Source: Neofamilia massiliensis
Lineage (GTDB): Bacteria; Bacillota; Clostridia; Tissierellales; Peptoniphilaceae
Length of the DNA: 64,000 bases
Assembly: GCF_001299475.1 (NCBI RefSeq)
Contig: NZ_CYUJ01000003.1
Span: forward strand, 376,409 to 440,408
Direction of reading: 5' to 3'
Made by a program: the position numbers and the translations under genes. Every line of letters starts with the position of its first letter. Position 1 is the first letter of the stretch. The notes beneath the pieces were generated by a model. It ran no database searches and was not told the origin of the DNA. It was given only the letters and a program-made list of their open reading frames with translations. Positions 46,134 through 55,104 of this stretch are shown piece after piece.

Positions 46134-48401
46134 ATGTCTGACGAGAAAATTAATAGTGGAGAAATTTTAGAAGAAGAGAAAAATACTCTTCAAGTCTTGG
46201 ACAGAGAGCAAATAAAAAAGTCTAAGGATATTTTTAAGTATTCAAAAAACCGAGAACTTTCTTGGTTGAATTTTAATAAAAGAGTTTTAGAAGAGGCCTT
46301 AGACCCTGCTACTCCAGCCTTTGAGTCTTTAAAGTTTATAGCCATCTTCACTTCAAACCTAGAAGAGTTTTATAGAGTTAGGGTTGGATCCCTATCTGAT
46401 CTTAGCTATGTCTTTAATAAAAAACTAGACAACAAAACAGGCATGAGCCCAGAAGAACAATTAGCAGCAATTTATAAGGAAACTGCTTCGCTACTTAAAC
46501 TAAAAGACAGGGTCTATGAAGATGTTATAAGTGACTTAGAAAAATCTAATATCTACGACCTAGACTTTGACTACCTGACAAAAAAAGAAAAGAAGTTAGT
46601 CACTGACTACTACAAAGATTTTGTCGAGCCAGTTTTATCTCCCCAAATAATTGACTCTAGACATCCCTTTCCCTTTATTGAAAATAACAGACTTTGTATA
46701 ATTCTTGAGCTTAAGGACAAAGATGACAAGGCCTATGCCCTAGTCCAAGTTCCTGACAAGATAAAGTCCTTTATAAAGCTAAATAGAGAAGATGGCCTGG
46801 CTATAATTAGGATTGAAAATATTATTAGGGCCAATATAGAAGCAACTTTGGAAAATTATCCTATAAAGAAGTCTTACATTTTTAAAGTTACAAGAAATGC
46901 AGATATTAATATAGAAGATTATTTAGAAGAAGACGAAGATATCTATAAGAAAAAAGACTACAAGAACTTTATGAAGGCCATTTTGAAAAAAAGATCCAGG
47001 CTCCAAGTTGTGGACCTAGTTGCTAATGAGCCCCTGCCAAAAAACTTGGAACATTTTTTTATAAACAACCTTCAAATTTCCCAAGACCAAATTTTTTCAA
47101 GTTCTGCTCCCCTAGTAATGGATTATGTCTTTGGCTTAGAAGACCTAGTTAGAGAAAAGGATTTAGAAAAGCTTCTCTACAAGCCCTTTAGCCCACAGAC
47201 AAATCCAATGATAGACAAAAATAAAAGTCTATTGGACCAGGCCTTGGAAAGAAATTTTCTTTTTATCTACCCTTACGAAGACATTGACCAATTTATCCAG
47301 CTTTTAGACCAGGCTGCAAGAGACCCTAGGGTTTTTGCTATTAAAATTACAATTTACAGATTGGCAAAAAATTCTAAAATCGTAAGAAGTCTTTTAAGAG
47401 CCTTAGACAATGGCAAGGAAGTTACTGTTGTAATGGAACTCCAAGCCAGATTTGATGAAGAGTCAAATATAAATTATTCTGAAGTCTTAGCAGATGCAGG
47501 TTGTAATATAATCTACGGCATTGAAGGCTACAAGATCCACTCAAAAGTTATGCAAATTTCCCTAGAAGACCAAGGTCAAATAAAATTTATCAACCAAATT
47601 GGAACAGGCAACTACAACGAAAAGACTTCAAGGCAGTACACAGACTTAAGCCTAATAACAGCTAACCAAGATATATCAACAGATGTGTCTAATCTCTTTA
47701 AAAATATTAATATTGGCAATGTAAATGGCTACTACCAAAGTCTATTAGTCTCTCCTGTCTCTTTTAAAAGCAGACTTATGGACCTAATAGACAGGGAAAT
47801 TGAGAAAAAAGAAAGAGGCAGAATATTTTTTAAATACAATTCCTTTACTGACAAGGACCTAATTATAAAACTTTGTCAGGCCTCAATGGCTGGCGTCCAA
47901 GTTAGACTTATAATCCGCGGGATCTCTTGTATGAGACCAGCTGTCTCAGGTTATACAGACAATGTTGAAATAAGGTCTATTGTCGGCAGGTTTTTAGAAC
48001 ACCCTCGAATTTATATTTTCGGCGATGGCGATGAAGCCCAAGTCTTTATTGGCTCAGCTGACCTAATGACTAGAAATACTGAAAAGAGAATTGAAGTAAC
48101 TAGCCCAATAAAAGATCCACTTGTAAAAGAAAAAATTATAGCCTATATGGAAGGCCAATGGGCTGACAATACCAAGGCCAGAATTATGACCAAACATGGA
48201 ATCTATGAAAAAATTCCTCTTTCTGAGTCAGATATCCTTATAAACTCCCAAGATTCTTCTATGGACCAGGCTATAATAAATGCAAAAAGTATTCCTATAA
48301 GAAATGAAGCAAATGATCCTAATAAAAATAAGGAGACTCAAAGAAAAAAATCTCCTTGGCAGAGCCTTTTAGATTTTTTCGCCAATATTTTTAAAAAGTA
48401 G
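46134..48401 (+). CDS. ppk: Polyphosphate kinase 1
   Basis: 755 residues. An N-terminal extension of about 35 residues precedes NRELSWLNFNKRVLEEA, the usual Ppk1 start. The phosphorylated histidine is H469 in GYKIHSKVM, and IGTGNYNEKTSRQYTDLSL and ISCMRPAVSGYTDNVEIRS are catalytic signatures. Makes polyphosphate from ATP. The C-terminal tail after about 705 is Lys/Asn-rich and ends in a hydrophobic stretch LLDFFANIFKK, perhaps membrane-associating. GGAGTAAGA ribosome site. Confidence 0.95.
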   Translation: MSDEKINSGEILEEEKNTLQVLDREQIKKSKDIFKYSKNRELSWLNFNKRVLEEALDPATPAFESLKFIAIFTSNLEEFYRVRVGSLSDLSYVFNKKLDNKTGMSPEEQLAAIYKETASLLKLKDRVYEDVISDLEKSNIYDLDFDYLTKKEKKLVTDYYKDFVEPVLSPQIIDSRHPFPFIENNRLCIILELKDKDDKAYALVQVPDKIKSFIKLNREDGLAIIRIENIIRANIEATLENYPIKKSYIFKVTRNADINIEDYLEEDEDIYKKKDYKNFMKAILKKRSRLQVVDLVANEPLPKNLEHFFINNLQISQDQIFSSSAPLVMDYVFGLEDLVREKDLEKLLYKPFSPQTNPMIDKNKSLLDQALERNFLFIYPYEDIDQFIQLLDQAARDPRVFAIKITIYRLAKNSKIVRSLLRALDNGKEVTVVMELQARFDEESNINYSEVLADAGCNIIYGIEGYKIHSKVMQISLEDQGQIKFINQIGTGNYNEKTSRQYTDLSLITANQDISTDVSNLFKNINIGNVNGYYQSLLVSPVSFKSRLMDLIDREIEKKERGRIFFKYNSFTDKDLIIKLCQASMAGVQVRLIIRGISCMRPAVSGYTDNVEIRSIVGRFLEHPRIYIFGDGDEAQVFIGSADLMTRNTEKRIEVTSPIKDPLVKEKIIAYMEGQWADNTKARIMTKHGIYEKIPLSESDILINSQDSSMDQAIINAKSIPIRNEANDPNKNKETQRKKSPWQSLLDFFANIFKK

Positions 48402-48461
48402 CAATAATTCTTTGTCCTTACTTAAAAACCTCTAAAAGTTTTTACTATAAATTAATTTTTC

Positions 48462-48490
48462 TTGCAAGGACTGAAGATATCCTATATAAT
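48462..48490 (+). promoter_or_regulatory. SigA promoter of asnA
   Basis: TTGCAA (48462-48467), 17-base spacer, TATAAT (48485-48490), about 32 bases before the ATG. Confidence 0.75.
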
Positions 48491-48521
48491 TTATTTTAAT
48501 TTTAAAAATAGAGGTGTAAAA

Positions 48522-49529
48522 ATGGCATTAATATTACCAGCAGGCTATGACCCTGTTTTAACTATAAGAGAAACCCAAGAGGCTATAAAATTTATTAGAG
48601 ATCTTTTCCAAAAAGAATTTGGCAGGCAGATGAACTTAGAAAGAGTTTCTGCTCCACTTTTTGTAGAAAAATCTTCTGGACTTAATGACAACTTGTCTGG
48701 AATTGAAAGACCAGTTCGCTTTGACATTAAAGACATCCAAAGAGAGGACATTGAAGTTGTTCAATCTCTAGCCAAATGGAAGAGAATGGCCCTAGCAAAA
48801 TACGGCTATAAGCCTGGGGAAGGCCTTTATACAAATATGAACGCCATTAGAAGAGACGAAGACTTAGACAACCTCCACTCATCTTATGTTGACCAATGGG
48901 ACTGGGAAAAAGTTATAAGTAAAGACCAAAGGACCAAGGAAACATTAAGAGATGCAGTTAGAACTATTTTCAAGGTTATCAAGCACCTAGAACACGGAGT
49001 CTGGTACAAGTATCCCCAGGCAGTAAATAAATTAGCTGATGATATTTTCTTTATCACATCAGAAGAACTTTTACAAAAATATCCTGACAAGACTCCCAAG
49101 GAAAGAGAAGATTTAATTGCCAAAGAATATGGCTGCGTCTTTATTGAAGAAATTGGCAGCAGGCTTTCAAACGGAAAGCCTCATGACGGTAGGGCCCCAG
49201 ACTATGACGACTGGTCCTTAAATGGAGATATATTATTTTGGTTTGAGCCACTAAAGTGCGCCTTGGAAATTTCTTCTATGGGCATAAGAGTTGACGAAGA
49301 AGCCTTAGAAAGACAATTGGAACTTGCTAACTGCCAAAATAGAAAGTCCTTTGACTACCACAAAAAACTTTTAAATGGAGAGCTTCCTTACACCATTGGC
49401 GGCGGCATTGGCCAATCTCGTCTTTGTATGCTCTTACTTAAGAGGGCCCATGTTGGCGAAGTCCAAGCCTCAATTTGGCCAAAGGAAATGATTGAGACTT
49501 GTGCTGACCACAAAATTTATCTTTTATAA
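48522..49529 (+). CDS. asnA: Aspartate-ammonia ligase
   Basis: 335 residues from the ATG at 48522 (GAGGTG upstream); an upstream in-frame start would lie inside the promoter. Signatures: LPAGYDPVLTIRETQEAI, RVSAPLFVEKSSGLNDNLSG, NMNAIRRDEDLDNLHSSYVDQWDWEK and GGGIGQSRLCMLLL. Class II aminoacyl-tRNA-synthetase fold; makes asparagine from aspartate, ammonia and ATP. The leader is too short for a T-box. Confidence 0.97.
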   Translation: MALILPAGYDPVLTIRETQEAIKFIRDLFQKEFGRQMNLERVSAPLFVEKSSGLNDNLSGIERPVRFDIKDIQREDIEVVQSLAKWKRMALAKYGYKPGEGLYTNMNAIRRDEDLDNLHSSYVDQWDWEKVISKDQRTKETLRDAVRTIFKVIKHLEHGVWYKYPQAVNKLADDIFFITSEELLQKYPDKTPKEREDLIAKEYGCVFIEEIGSRLSNGKPHDGRAPDYDDWSLNGDILFWFEPLKCALEISSMGIRVDEEALERQLELANCQNRKSFDYHKKLLNGELPYTIGGGIGQSRLCMLLLKRAHVGEVQASIWPKEMIETCADHKIYLL

Positions 49530-49543
49530 AAACCAATGTAATT

Positions 49544-49577
49544 AATTCCCTGAGTATAAGCTTGGGGAATTTTTTTA
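49544..49577 (+). terminator. Terminator of asnA
   Basis: TTCCC-(13-base loop)-GGGGAA followed by TTTTTTTAT. Confidence 0.75.
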
Positions 49578-49591
49578 TAAATTTTTCCATT

Positions 49592-49620
49592 AAAAAACTA
49601 AGTCTCTTAAACTTAGTTTT
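49592..49620 (-). terminator. Terminator of tdk
   Basis: On the minus strand AAAACTAAGT-TTAAGAG-ACTTAGTTTT then TT, six bases after the tdk stop. Confidence 0.83.
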
Positions 49621-49625
49621 AAAAT

Positions 49626-50237
49626 TTATTTAATTTCCAAGGCCATTTGGTTTTTGTTTACTTCTCTTTCCTCTTCTTCTCTTACCTTTTTATAACAAGA
49701 CCTGCAAAGAGGTTCGTATTCGCTTTCTGCTCCAATAAGGACCCTGTCTCCGCCTGCTACCTTCCTGTGAGAAACCCAGGCGTCAACTCCACACATGGTA
49801 CAAACTGCGTGGTGCTTGTTGACATAGTCTGCATAGGGCATTAGCTCTTTAATTATTTCAAAGGCTTCAGCATTGTAGTCCATGTCAAGACCTGCAAGAA
49901 CAACTGTAAGACCACGGTCTAAAATTTTTAAAATCCCCTGTCTAACTTCTTCGCCTTGGCCTGATAAAAATTGGACTTCATCTATGCCAATAACCTGAAG
50001 ATTTTTTTCTTCTACGTCCTTAATTATTTGGTCAATTGTCTTTACACAAGTTGCTGCTAAGCCTTCTTCGTTGTGGACAGTAATTCTGTCTCCACCTCTG
50101 GTGTCAACTAAAGGTTTGTAGGCGCCAACCTTGTAGCCAGCAATTTTAAATCTGTTTAAATCTTTTTTTAAGCTAGATGTCTTTCCTGAAAACATTGAAC
50201 CTGTATGAATAATAAGTTTTCCTTTGTATTGATGCAT
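49626..50237 (-). CDS. tdk: Thymidine kinase (type II)
   Basis: 203 residues. Walker A is TGSMFSGKTSSL, Walker B VIGIDEVQFL, the zinc ribbon has CTMCGVDAW and CRSCYKK, and the C-terminus ends with a charged tail. It salvages thymidine to dTMP, complementing the de novo ThyX in this window. AAGTGAAAAAATG start; single gene. Confidence 0.96.
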   Translation of the reverse strand: MHQYKGKLIIHTGSMFSGKTSSLKKDLNRFKIAGYKVGAYKPLVDTRGGDRITVHNEEGLAATCVKTIDQIIKDVEEKNLQVIGIDEVQFLSGQGEEVRQGILKILDRGLTVVLAGLDMDYNAEAFEIIKELMPYADYVNKHHAVCTMCGVDAWVSHRKVAGGDRVLIGAESEYEPLCRSCYKKVREEEEREVNKNQMALEIK

Positions 50238-50379
50238 TTTTTCACTTCCTTATTTCTTATTATAAAAAAAATTATTTTATATTCAAGACTTGTAAATTTT
50301 CACCTACTGTGCTTAGGTCAGAATTTTTTCAAAAAACATTTTTATTTTTCTGCTATACTTAATATAAAAGGAGGTTCAA

Positions 50380-52050
50380 ATGCTTGTAGGAATTGATATT
50401 GGTGGTTCTAATATTGACGGAGTCTTAGTTGATGGAAATAAAATTTTAAAAATCGTAAAAAATCCTGTAGACAAAGACAATTTATTGGCCACTATAAAGA
50501 CAGCTATTTTTCAGTTAACTGCTGACCAAGATGTAGAAAAAATTGAAAGAATAAATTTATCTACAACCTTGTCTACCAATGCCATAATTGAAAATAAAAT
50601 TTCTGAGGTCTTAGTTATAATCCAAGAAGGACCTGGCATGGTTAATGATTTCGAGGAAAAAATTCCCTATTTAGAAAACTTTGACGGCTATGTTGACCAT
50701 AGAGGCAAAACAGTTGTGGACTTTGATGTGGGAAAAGTTGTAGAAATAAAAAATAATGAGGCTTATAAAGATATTGACAGCCTAGCCTTGGTTACAAAAT
50801 TTTCTACTAGAAATCCGGAGGTTGAAAATAAATTAAAAGACCTGCTTGCAGATGATTTTTCATATATTTCTCTAGGCCACAAAATGTCTGGCAGATTAAA
50901 CTTTCCAAGGCGAGTTTATTCAAGCTACTTAAACTCAGCTGTTGCCAAAGTTTTTGTTAGCTTTGCAGAAAATATTCAAAAAGCCTTGGCCCAAGAAAAA
51001 ATTTTCGCTCCCCTTTATATATTAAAGGCAGATGGGGCAACAATGACTTTAGAAGAAGGAAAGGATAGACCTATTGAATCGATTTTATCTGGCCCTGCTG
51101 CTTCCTTTATGGGCATGACAGCCTTGAGCCAAAGTAAAGACGATGAAATTTATTTAGACATTGGTGGCACAACTACAGATATTTTCTTTTTAACAGATGG
51201 TCGTCCTCTTTACCAGCCTCTTGGCATGGAAATAAAATCTATGAAGACCCTAGTCAAAGGCCTTTATAGCAAATCTATCGGCTTAGGTGGTGACTCTTAT
51301 GTCCGCCTTGAAGGTAAGCAAATTAAAATTGGTCCTGAGAGAAAAGATAGGCCCCTAGCCTTTGAAGGTAACTATCTAACCCTAACTGATGCCTTTAACG
51401 CCCTTGGTCTTTCAGACCTTGGAGATGTAAATAAATCTATAAGTGGATTAAAAATCTTAGGAGACCAAATGGATTTAGCTTATAAAAAACTGGCAGAAGA
51501 AATTTTAAATAAGGCTGCGAAAATTATTTTCGATGAAGTAAAATCTGACCTAGAAAAAATAAATTCTAAGCCTCTTTACACAGTAAAAGAAGTTTTGGAA
51601 AATAAAAAACTTCAGCCTAAGAAGATAAAATTAATTGGCGGTCCTGCTAAAGCTCTGGCTCCCTTTATTGAAAGTGCCTTTGGCCTTGAGACTCAAGTTC
51701 CAAAATATTTTCAAGTTGCCAACGCCTTGGGAGCCTGTCTATCAAAGCCAACCTTTGAAGCAAACTTACAGGCCGACACTAAGAGGGGCTATGTAAATAT
51801 TCCTGAACTAGGTATTTATAAAAAAATTCCTGGCACTTTTGATTTAAAGGCTGGAGAAGAATTAATTAAAGAAGAAATTTTAAAAAAAGCTAGGGACCTT
51901 AAACTTGAAGATCCACAAGTTGAAATTTTAGAGGCCTCGTCTTTTAATATGGTTGACTATTATTCTTTTGGACGAAATATTCGCATCAAGGCCCAAATCC
52001 AAGGAGGGCTTTTGTATAATTTATGGGACCAAGGTGATTGTAATGACTAA
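50380..52050 (+). CDS. Hydantoinase/oxoprolinase-family protein
   Basis: 556 residues, an ASKHA-fold protein of the HyuA type. MLVGIDIGGSNIDGVLVDG is the N-terminal phosphate loop; LSTTLSTNAI, PIESILSGPAASFMGMTAL and EIYLDIGGTTTDIFFLTDG are family signatures. HyuA/oxoprolinases use ATP to open cyclic amides, or activate lactams; the substrate here is unknown and no HyuB is present. Shorter than HyuA (about 680-700), so the C-terminal part is reduced. AGGAGG start site; it overlaps the HDAC-like gene by 8 bases. Confidence 0.88.
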   Translation: MLVGIDIGGSNIDGVLVDGNKILKIVKNPVDKDNLLATIKTAIFQLTADQDVEKIERINLSTTLSTNAIIENKISEVLVIIQEGPGMVNDFEEKIPYLENFDGYVDHRGKTVVDFDVGKVVEIKNNEAYKDIDSLALVTKFSTRNPEVENKLKDLLADDFSYISLGHKMSGRLNFPRRVYSSYLNSAVAKVFVSFAENIQKALAQEKIFAPLYILKADGATMTLEEGKDRPIESILSGPAASFMGMTALSQSKDDEIYLDIGGTTTDIFFLTDGRPLYQPLGMEIKSMKTLVKGLYSKSIGLGGDSYVRLEGKQIKIGPERKDRPLAFEGNYLTLTDAFNALGLSDLGDVNKSISGLKILGDQMDLAYKKLAEEILNKAAKIIFDEVKSDLEKINSKPLYTVKEVLENKKLQPKKIKLIGGPAKALAPFIESAFGLETQVPKYFQVANALGACLSKPTFEANLQADTKRGYVNIPELGIYKKIPGTFDLKAGEELIKEEILKKARDLKLEDPQVEILEASSFNMVDYYSFGRNIRIKAQIQGGLLYNLWDQGDCND

Positions 52051-53344
52051 AGATAAATTAGGGCTAGTATTCTTTCCTGCCTTTGACTGGGCCATAAGTC
52101 CAGACCATCCAGAGAGAGAAGAAAGACTTTTATATACTATGGACCAACTTATGGAAGAAGGCATAGAGGACCTAGACCAAATTCAAATGTACAAACCTGA
52201 CATTGCTGAGCCAAAAGACATTGAAAGAGTTCACTTTTGCGTGCCAGATGTTAAGTCTCGCCTAAGTAAGTCCCATTTAGTTTCTATTGGCGGAGTCATC
52301 AAGGCCTTTGACTTATATTTTTCTGGTCAAGCTTCTAAGGCCTTTGCCCTTGTTAGACCGCCAGGCCACCACGCCCACAAAATCGTCTACGGAGACCGTG
52401 GTTTTTGTATAGCCAACATTGAAGCTGTTGCCCTAGAAAAAATGAGACAAAAATATGGAAATTTAAAAGTTGCCATTGTAGACACTGACTGCCACCACGG
52501 AGATGGAACAGAAGATATTTATTATAATGACAAGGACACTTTATTTATTTCCATCCACCAAGACGGCCGAACTCTTTTTCCTGGCACTGGTTATCTTGAC
52601 GACCTAGGCGGACCTTCTGCCTATGGCTACAATATAAATATTCCCCTGCCTCCTCAAACTGGAGATTCAGGCTTTTTATATGTTCTAGAAAATGTCATTA
52701 TGCCAATTCTCGATGACTTTAAACCTGACCTAATAATAAATTCTGCTGGCCAAGACAACCACTATTCTGACCCGCTAACCTCGATGAATTTTTCTGCCCA
52801 AGGTTATGGCAGGCTTAATAAAATTTTAAATCCTGACCTGGCAGTTTTAGAAGGTGGCTATTCAATTGAAGGAGCCCTTCCCTATGTAAACTTGGCCATA
52901 GTTCTTGCCATGGCGGGCTTAGATTTTTCTCATATAGTTGAGCCTGACTTTAATCCATCTAAAGTTGCCCAAGACCCTAAGGTCACAGCCTATATCAAAA
53001 ATATTTCTAGAGAAGTTATGTATAGGTGGAAAAACAAAGAAGCCCTGGCCAAAGAAGTTTTTGCAGATGCCAAAGTTGTAAGAAAGGAAAAGCAAATTTA
53101 CTATGACACAGATGGAATACTAGAAAAACAAAGTCGCTACTTCCACAGGTGCACGTCTTGTTCAGGCCTTGATATAATTCATTCAGAAGACGACAGGCTG
53201 ACCTTTGTAAAGGCGATAACTATTCCAAGAGATGCCTGCCAGGCTTGCGAAGAAAAAGCCTATGAAGAATTTTCCAAATCAAAGGAGCATTTTAACTTTG
53301 TCTACTTGCAAGACAAGAAAAACGACAAGTACTTGAGCAAATAA
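52043..53344 (+). CDS. Histone-deacetylase-fold amidohydrolase with C-terminal zinc ribbon
   Basis: 433 residues from the ATG at 52043 (AGGTGATT upstream, inside the preceding gene). Active-site elements of class II/AcuC-type deacetylases: RPPGHHAHK (tandem His), DTDCHHGDGTEDI (Asp and His zinc ligands), SAGQDNHYSDPL (third ligand Asp) and EGGYSIEGA (Tyr). The last about 75 residues hold CTSC...CQAC, a likely zinc ribbon not found in most AcuC or acetylpolyamine hydrolases. Should remove an acyl group from an amine; the substrate may be linked to the hydantoinase-like partner. Confidence 0.9.
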   Translation: MTKDKLGLVFFPAFDWAISPDHPEREERLLYTMDQLMEEGIEDLDQIQMYKPDIAEPKDIERVHFCVPDVKSRLSKSHLVSIGGVIKAFDLYFSGQASKAFALVRPPGHHAHKIVYGDRGFCIANIEAVALEKMRQKYGNLKVAIVDTDCHHGDGTEDIYYNDKDTLFISIHQDGRTLFPGTGYLDDLGGPSAYGYNINIPLPPQTGDSGFLYVLENVIMPILDDFKPDLIINSAGQDNHYSDPLTSMNFSAQGYGRLNKILNPDLAVLEGGYSIEGALPYVNLAIVLAMAGLDFSHIVEPDFNPSKVAQDPKVTAYIKNISREVMYRWKNKEALAKEVFADAKVVRKEKQIYYDTDGILEKQSRYFHRCTSCSGLDIIHSEDDRLTFVKAITIPRDACQACEEKAYEEFSKSKEHFNFVYLQDKKNDKYLSK

Positions 53345-53364
53345 AAATTAAAATTTACAAAGAC

Positions 53365-53396
53365 AAACCCAGAAGAATTTTTCCTCTGGGTTTTCT
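53365..53396. terminator. Terminator between the HDAC-like gene and the FAD oxidoreductase
   Basis: AACCCAGA-(11-base loop)-TCTGGGTT then TTCTT; the reverse side has AAGAAAA and may serve both converging genes. Confidence 0.78.
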
Positions 53397-53401
53397 TAAA
53401 T

Positions 53402-54919
53402 CTATTTATCTGTCCTTGCAATTAATTTTTCTGCAACTCTTAGACCGTCAACTGCTGCTGACATAATGCCACCTGCATAGCCTGCCCCTTCTCCTGCTGG
53501 ATAGATGTTTTTTATAGAAGATTCAAAGTTTTCGTCTCTTAAAAGTCTGACTGGTGACGAAGACCTGGTTTCTGGTCCCTTTAAAATCGTTTGAGGATTA
53601 TCAAAGCCAGAAATTCTCTTTCCAAAAACTGGAAGAGCTTCTAAGAGAGCCTGGCCCACAAAGTCTGGCAGACATTTTTCTAAATCTGATCCCTTAAAAT
53701 CTGCAATAGTAGTTTGAGGAATTTTATAGCCGCCCATTAAATCAAAAGCCTTTTTTTCATAAGTTTCTTGGAGATCACAACCAGCAAGGGGATGGTCTGA
53801 TGGAAAGTCTTCCTTTCTCACATCTACTAAAATTCCTGCGTTGGCAAATTTTTCATCTCTGGCGTGGTAGGACATGCCGTTAGTTAGCACTTGGCCTGGG
53901 GCAGATGACGATAAAATAACTCGACCACCTGGACACATACAAAAACTATAAACTCCCCTACCTGCCTGAGTCTTTGTCGAAAGTTTATATTCAGCTGGCC
54001 CTAAGATTTCAGCAAGACTTGAATTTCCATACTGGGCCTTATTTATTAATTCCTGCTGGTGTTCAATTCGAACTCCCATGGAAAATTGTTTTTGTTCCAT
54101 GGAAAGCTTTCTTTCGTAGAGCATTTTAAAAGTGTCTCTAGCTGAATGACCTAAGGCCAAAATTAAATGGTCTACTTCCATTTCTTCTCTTGTACCATTT
54201 TTTTCAACTAATATAGACCTAACTTTATTTGCTTCATCTAACTTTATGTCAACAAGCTTGGTTGAAAATAAAACTTGGCCGCCTAAGTTTATAATTTCAT
54301 TTCTAATGTTTTTTACAACGCCCTTTAAAAGGTCTGTGCCAATGTGGGGCTTGTGCTTGTAGAGAATTTCTTCTGGCGCTCCAAAATTTACCAGTTCTTT
54401 AAGGACTTTTTGGATTCTCGGATCTGAAATTCCTGTTGTCAATTTCCCATCAGAAAAAGCTCCCGCACCTCCTTCACCAAATTGAACATTAGACTCTGCT
54501 TTAAAATCTCCACCTGCCCAAAAATTTTCAACGTCTACAGTTCTTTGGTCAACATCTGTACCTCTTTCAATAATTAGAGGCTTGTATCCCATTTGCGCAA
54601 GTAAAAGGCCTGCAAAAATTCCAGCTGGACCAAAGCCAACTACGACAATTCTCTTATCCTTTGAAAGATTTTCCTCTGGCCAGACATAGGTCCTATCTGG
54701 TGCAAGATCTAACTTTAAAGATTTTTTGCAAGTAAAGTCAATGGTGTAGACAAACTTTATGGCAGATTTTTTTCTGGCGTCTATTGACTTTCTAACTAGC
54801 TCATAATCACTTATGTCAGAAGTTTTTATCCTAGCCTTTTTGGCAATTTTCTCTATTAATTTATCTTCACTTTCTCTTAGGTCTAGTTTTATTTCGTTAA
54901 TTCTATATTTCTTCTTCAT
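53402..54919 (-). CDS. FAD-dependent oxidoreductase (BaiN/HI0933-like or long-chain type)
   Basis: 505 residues. After an about 85-residue N-terminal extension (DLRESEDKLIEKIAKKARIK) comes the dinucleotide loop IVVVGFGPAGIFAGLLLAQMG, then GEGGAGAFSDGKL and a C-terminal FAD motif YPAGEGAGYAGGIMSAAVDG. This matches the uncharacterised 'FAD-dependent protein' family common in Bacillota with an N-terminal ferredoxin-like domain. Substrate unknown. AGGA start site; single gene. Confidence 0.85.
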   Translation of the reverse strand: MKKKYRINEIKLDLRESEDKLIEKIAKKARIKTSDISDYELVRKSIDARKKSAIKFVYTIDFTCKKSLKLDLAPDRTYVWPEENLSKDKRIVVVGFGPAGIFAGLLLAQMGYKPLIIERGTDVDQRTVDVENFWAGGDFKAESNVQFGEGGAGAFSDGKLTTGISDPRIQKVLKELVNFGAPEEILYKHKPHIGTDLLKGVVKNIRNEIINLGGQVLFSTKLVDIKLDEANKVRSILVEKNGTREEMEVDHLILALGHSARDTFKMLYERKLSMEQKQFSMGVRIEHQQELINKAQYGNSSLAEILGPAEYKLSTKTQAGRGVYSFCMCPGGRVILSSSAPGQVLTNGMSYHARDEKFANAGILVDVRKEDFPSDHPLAGCDLQETYEKKAFDLMGGYKIPQTTIADFKGSDLEKCLPDFVGQALLEALPVFGKRISGFDNPQTILKGPETRSSSPVRLLRDENFESSIKNIYPAGEGAGYAGGIMSAAVDGLRVAEKLIARTDK

Positions 54920-55041
54920 TGTATATTCCTTTTTATATTCTAAATCTAATGATAACAGATTTTTTAACTTTCTACACTTGGCTTTTTATATTTTTTTAAT
55001 TTTTCCAAGGCCTAGCTAGGCTTTTTTATTTTATAAAGTCT

Positions 55042-55070
55042 TTGCTATAATTATTTCTTTGTACTATAAT
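55042..55070 (+). promoter_or_regulatory. SigA promoter of the MATE gene
   Basis: TTGCTA (55042-55047), 17-base spacer, TATAAT (55065-55070). Confidence 0.68.
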
Positions 55071-55104
55071 TATTTTTACGACAAATTTTTTAAAGGAGGT
55101 AAAA

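Noticed and set aside
48491-48521. T-box leader of asnA
   Set aside because: The leader is only about 25-30 bases.
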